Source: JBEKTW01 sp963727845 (GTDB taxonomy: Bacteria; Bacteroidota; Ignavibacteria; UBA10030; SZUA-254). Taken from it: DNA of 64,000 bases. Under the pieces are notes generated by a model. That model was given only the letters and a program-made list of their open reading frames with translations, did not search any database and was not told the DNA's origin. Location: NCBI GenBank assembly GCA_963727845.1, contig CAVSHI010000002.1, forward strand, positions 682,001 through 746,000, in the 5' to 3' direction. The number at the start of each line of letters is the position of its first letter. The first letter of the stretch is position 1. Made by a program: the position numbers and the translations under genes. Of the stretch, positions 62,110 to 64,000 are shown piece by piece.

Positions 62110-64000
62110 ATGAGGAGAATCTTATTAATGGAAAAGACTCAATCGACGATCATTCTTGTGTTGCTAGGGATGCTTATCTTCTCGGGGTGTGACCTCACGA
62201 CCAATAACCACGGCAGCAACGGCGGCCAGCTTGTGGGGAAAGACCTGGTGATCAATGAGGTTTATGCCATTCCCCCCAGCGAGTACTACGCTTTCTCCTG
62301 GATAGAACTCATGAACGCCTCCAACAGGCGCATCCAGTGGTCGAGCGTTGCCACGCCGGCTGTCGGGTATGCGTGCGGAAGCGGAGGAACCATACTTACC
62401 ACCAAAGACGGTGGAAACACGTGGTTGACCGTCGGCAGTCCAACGTCCTCCGACCTCCATGCAATCAGATTTCGTGAGCAGGATTCCGGCTATATCGTTG
62501 GAGCGAGCGGAACGATCCTGAGGTCGACGAATAAGGGAGCTTCCTGGGTTCAACAGTCGAGCGGGGTGACGGTCAACCTGAATTCGATCGTCACCACTCT
62601 TCCCACAACAGGCGGCAAGAACGCGTGGGTGTGCGGTGATAGCGGCACGATTCTCATCACATTTAACAACGGAGCGAGCTGGGCTCCGCCCTTGGCGGGG
62701 AGCGGAACGACCCACTCGCTCCATTCCATCGATATGTTCTCAGAAGCGGGTGTTGGAAATCTGTATGCCTCCGGAGACGCGGGAACGATCATATTTTCAA
62801 ACAGTGCAGGTTTCTCCTGGAATCTCACCAACGCGAATCCCAACTACAGCTACTATGCGGTTGCCTGCTATCAGGACACAGCCTGGGCTGCCGGTACGAG
62901 TGGCGCTGCTTTTGTTACCAGGGACGAAGGGAACGATTACGCCATTGAATCGACGATGGTATCAGTGAACCTTCGCTGTCTCTTTGTTTCCAAGCCGGCT
63001 CTCGACCCGGTGCCGACGTTCATGCCCGGCGAAATGTGGGCGGCGGGCGACGGCGGAGTGATCATCAGGACAACCAACAGCGGACTGAACTGGGTAAAAA
63101 TCGACGCTGGTAATATTCCCACAACCAACCGGCTCAACTCGATCATGTTTGTCGACAGTCTGCGCGGATGGGCTTTCGGCGACAACGGCACGATCATCAA
63201 CACTATCAACGCAGGGTTAAACTGGTCACTTCAGAACAGCGGCACGACTGCAAACCTCTACAGCGCTTATTTCTATCCGATTGCCTCGCTTCAGACGGTT
63301 TACGACCAATATGTTCTCGTGATGTACGCACAGCGGAAACACGTTTTCTTCGATCCTTGTGCTGTCATCACGTCCGGCGTGAATCCGAACTTTGATTTCA
63401 TCACGCGCGTCGACACAGGGTATGTATTCTATAACCCCTATCAGTCGTTCGGCGTGGGCCAGGACACCATCGGTCCCATAAACCCCGGCGGGTTCGTGGT
63501 CATCAATAGCGACAGCAGCAAATTCCAGGATCATTTTAATCTTGGACCCGGTAGCACACAGGTCGCCAACGTATCCACCGGTTCGTACAGTGACGCAACA
63601 GGAAGCGGTTTCGTCCTGTGGACCCTTCTCCCGCGGGGCGAAATCAGATTGTTGAAGGTGTTCGAGAGCGACAGATATGTGTATGGAAACCGCTCGATCA
63701 CCGTGCTCACGGATACAACGCTCTCGTATGTTCAGGACATTGATGTTGTCAGATTCGGGAATTTTCAGGCGGATGATAAACAGCTTCAGGATTTGGCCCG
63801 GGTGTTTTTCGTCCCGGGGGTTCCGGCGTTGATAAGCAACTGCAACAGTTTCTTTACTGAATATAAGGGGACGTATCAGGGTGCTGACTACTACTCATAC
63901 AAAGCGCCCAAGTATGCGAACAATATTGCCGCGGGATACATCCCGGAATGGTGGTCTCTCGCACGATACGGAAATGACCTCATCGTTGACCCGACCACCG
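62110..64000 (+). CDS. lipoprotein with Ycf48-like repeats and lamin-tail-like start, 3' partial
   Basis: Open to the window end (at least 630 residues). ATGs at 62110 and 62128; the second has AGGAG ten bases before it. Lipobox LLGMLIFSGC. After it LVINEVYAIP...WIELMN resembles the first strands of a lamin-tail domain. Then come repeats of the Ycf48/HCF136 type: GYACGSGGTILTTKDGGNTW, GYIVGASGTILRSTNKGASW, AWVCGDSGTILITFNNGASW, MWAAGDGGVIIRTTNSGLNW and GWAFGDNGTIINTINAGLNW. The later part (YGNRSITVLTDTT) could be the rest of the split domain. Likely surface adhesion or assembly factor, last visible gene of the envelope operon. Confidence 0.75.
   Translation, partial: MRRILLMEKTQSTIILVLLGMLIFSGCDLTTNNHGSNGGQLVGKDLVINEVYAIPPSEYYAFSWIELMNASNRRIQWSSVATPAVGYACGSGGTILTTKDGGNTWLTVGSPTSSDLHAIRFREQDSGYIVGASGTILRSTNKGASWVQQSSGVTVNLNSIVTTLPTTGGKNAWVCGDSGTILITFNNGASWAPPLAGSGTTHSLHSIDMFSEAGVGNLYASGDAGTIIFSNSAGFSWNLTNANPNYSYYAVACYQDTAWAAGTSGAAFVTRDEGNDYAIESTMVSVNLRCLFVSKPALDPVPTFMPGEMWAAGDGGVIIRTTNSGLNWVKIDAGNIPTTNRLNSIMFVDSLRGWAFGDNGTIINTINAGLNWSLQNSGTTANLYSAYFYPIASLQTVYDQYVLVMYAQRKHVFFDPCAVITSGVNPNFDFITRVDTGYVFYNPYQSFGVGQDTIGPINPGGFVVINSDSSKFQDHFNLGPGSTQVANVSTGSYSDATGSGFVLWTLLPRGEIRLLKVFESDRYVYGNRSITVLTDTTLSYVQDIDVVRFGNFQADDKQLQDLARVFFVPGVPALISNCNSFFTEYKGTYQGADYYSYKAPKYANNIAAGYIPEWWSLARYGNDLIVDPTT

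Overview
The window looks like a chromosomal segment of a moderately GC-rich member of the Fibrobacterota-Chlorobiota-Bacteroidota (FCB) group, most like the Ignavibacteria/Chlorobiota side. The evidence is a type IX secretion (T9SS) C-terminal sorting domain of the NYPNPFNP type, a PorV/PorQ-family outer-membrane protein, a TonB-dependent receptor with a carboxypeptidase-regulatory-like N-terminus, an A-type cytochrome oxidase, and promoters of plain TTGACA/TATAAT type. This placement is inference; there is no rRNA in the window.

Layout. 1-6.1 kb: 3' end of a methylmalonyl-CoA mutase large subunit, then leftward nth, a LiaF-like membrane protein, DNA polymerase X and a tRNA-dihydrouridine synthase. 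6.1-20.6 kb: a leftward aromatic supraoperon read in the order leader peptide, trpE, trpG, trpD, trpC, trpF, aroF, trpB, trpA, aroB, aroDE, aroA, aroC-aroQ fusion, tyrA. It runs from a good promoter through a short aromatic-rich leader peptide and an intrinsic terminator, so it looks attenuated. It supplies all chorismate-pathway steps except shikimate kinase, all tryptophan steps, and the prephenate/tyrosine entry. 20.7-31.0 kb: a leftward respiratory cluster: a cupredoxin-like protein, coxA, coxC, coxD, two small membrane proteins, a coxB with an unusual triplicated insert, heme A and heme O synthases, an ABC-2 transporter, SCO1 and a DUF420 protein. 31.2-44 kb: rightward genes: a second DAHP synthase behind its own structured leader and terminator, glcD, a large hybrid histidine kinase, a carboxylesterase, a rhomboid protease, glcF, a small membrane/zinc protein, thiI, a CDGSH protein and a DUF4412-like protein. 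44-51.3 kb: two six-hairpin glycosidase-like enzymes around a BNR-repeat T9SS cargo protein. 51.4-64 kb: a propeller lipoprotein and, from a perfect consensus promoter, a rightward envelope operon (lipoprotein, large surface protein, TonB receptor, T9SS-type exoprotein, PorV-like protein, Ycf48-like lipoprotein) that runs off the end.

Two window-wide properties stand out. First, many intergenic spaces carry degenerate tandem repeats with a strict 7-bp period but changing unit sequence, like the STRR repeats of cyanobacteria, plus several small palindromic families. Second, six genes carry single-base frameshifts (polX, aroDE, the esterase, the propeller lipoprotein, and two surface proteins). 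One of these creates a false AroD-AroE-AroA trifunctional reading frame. Sequencing or assembly error is the simplest explanation for most.
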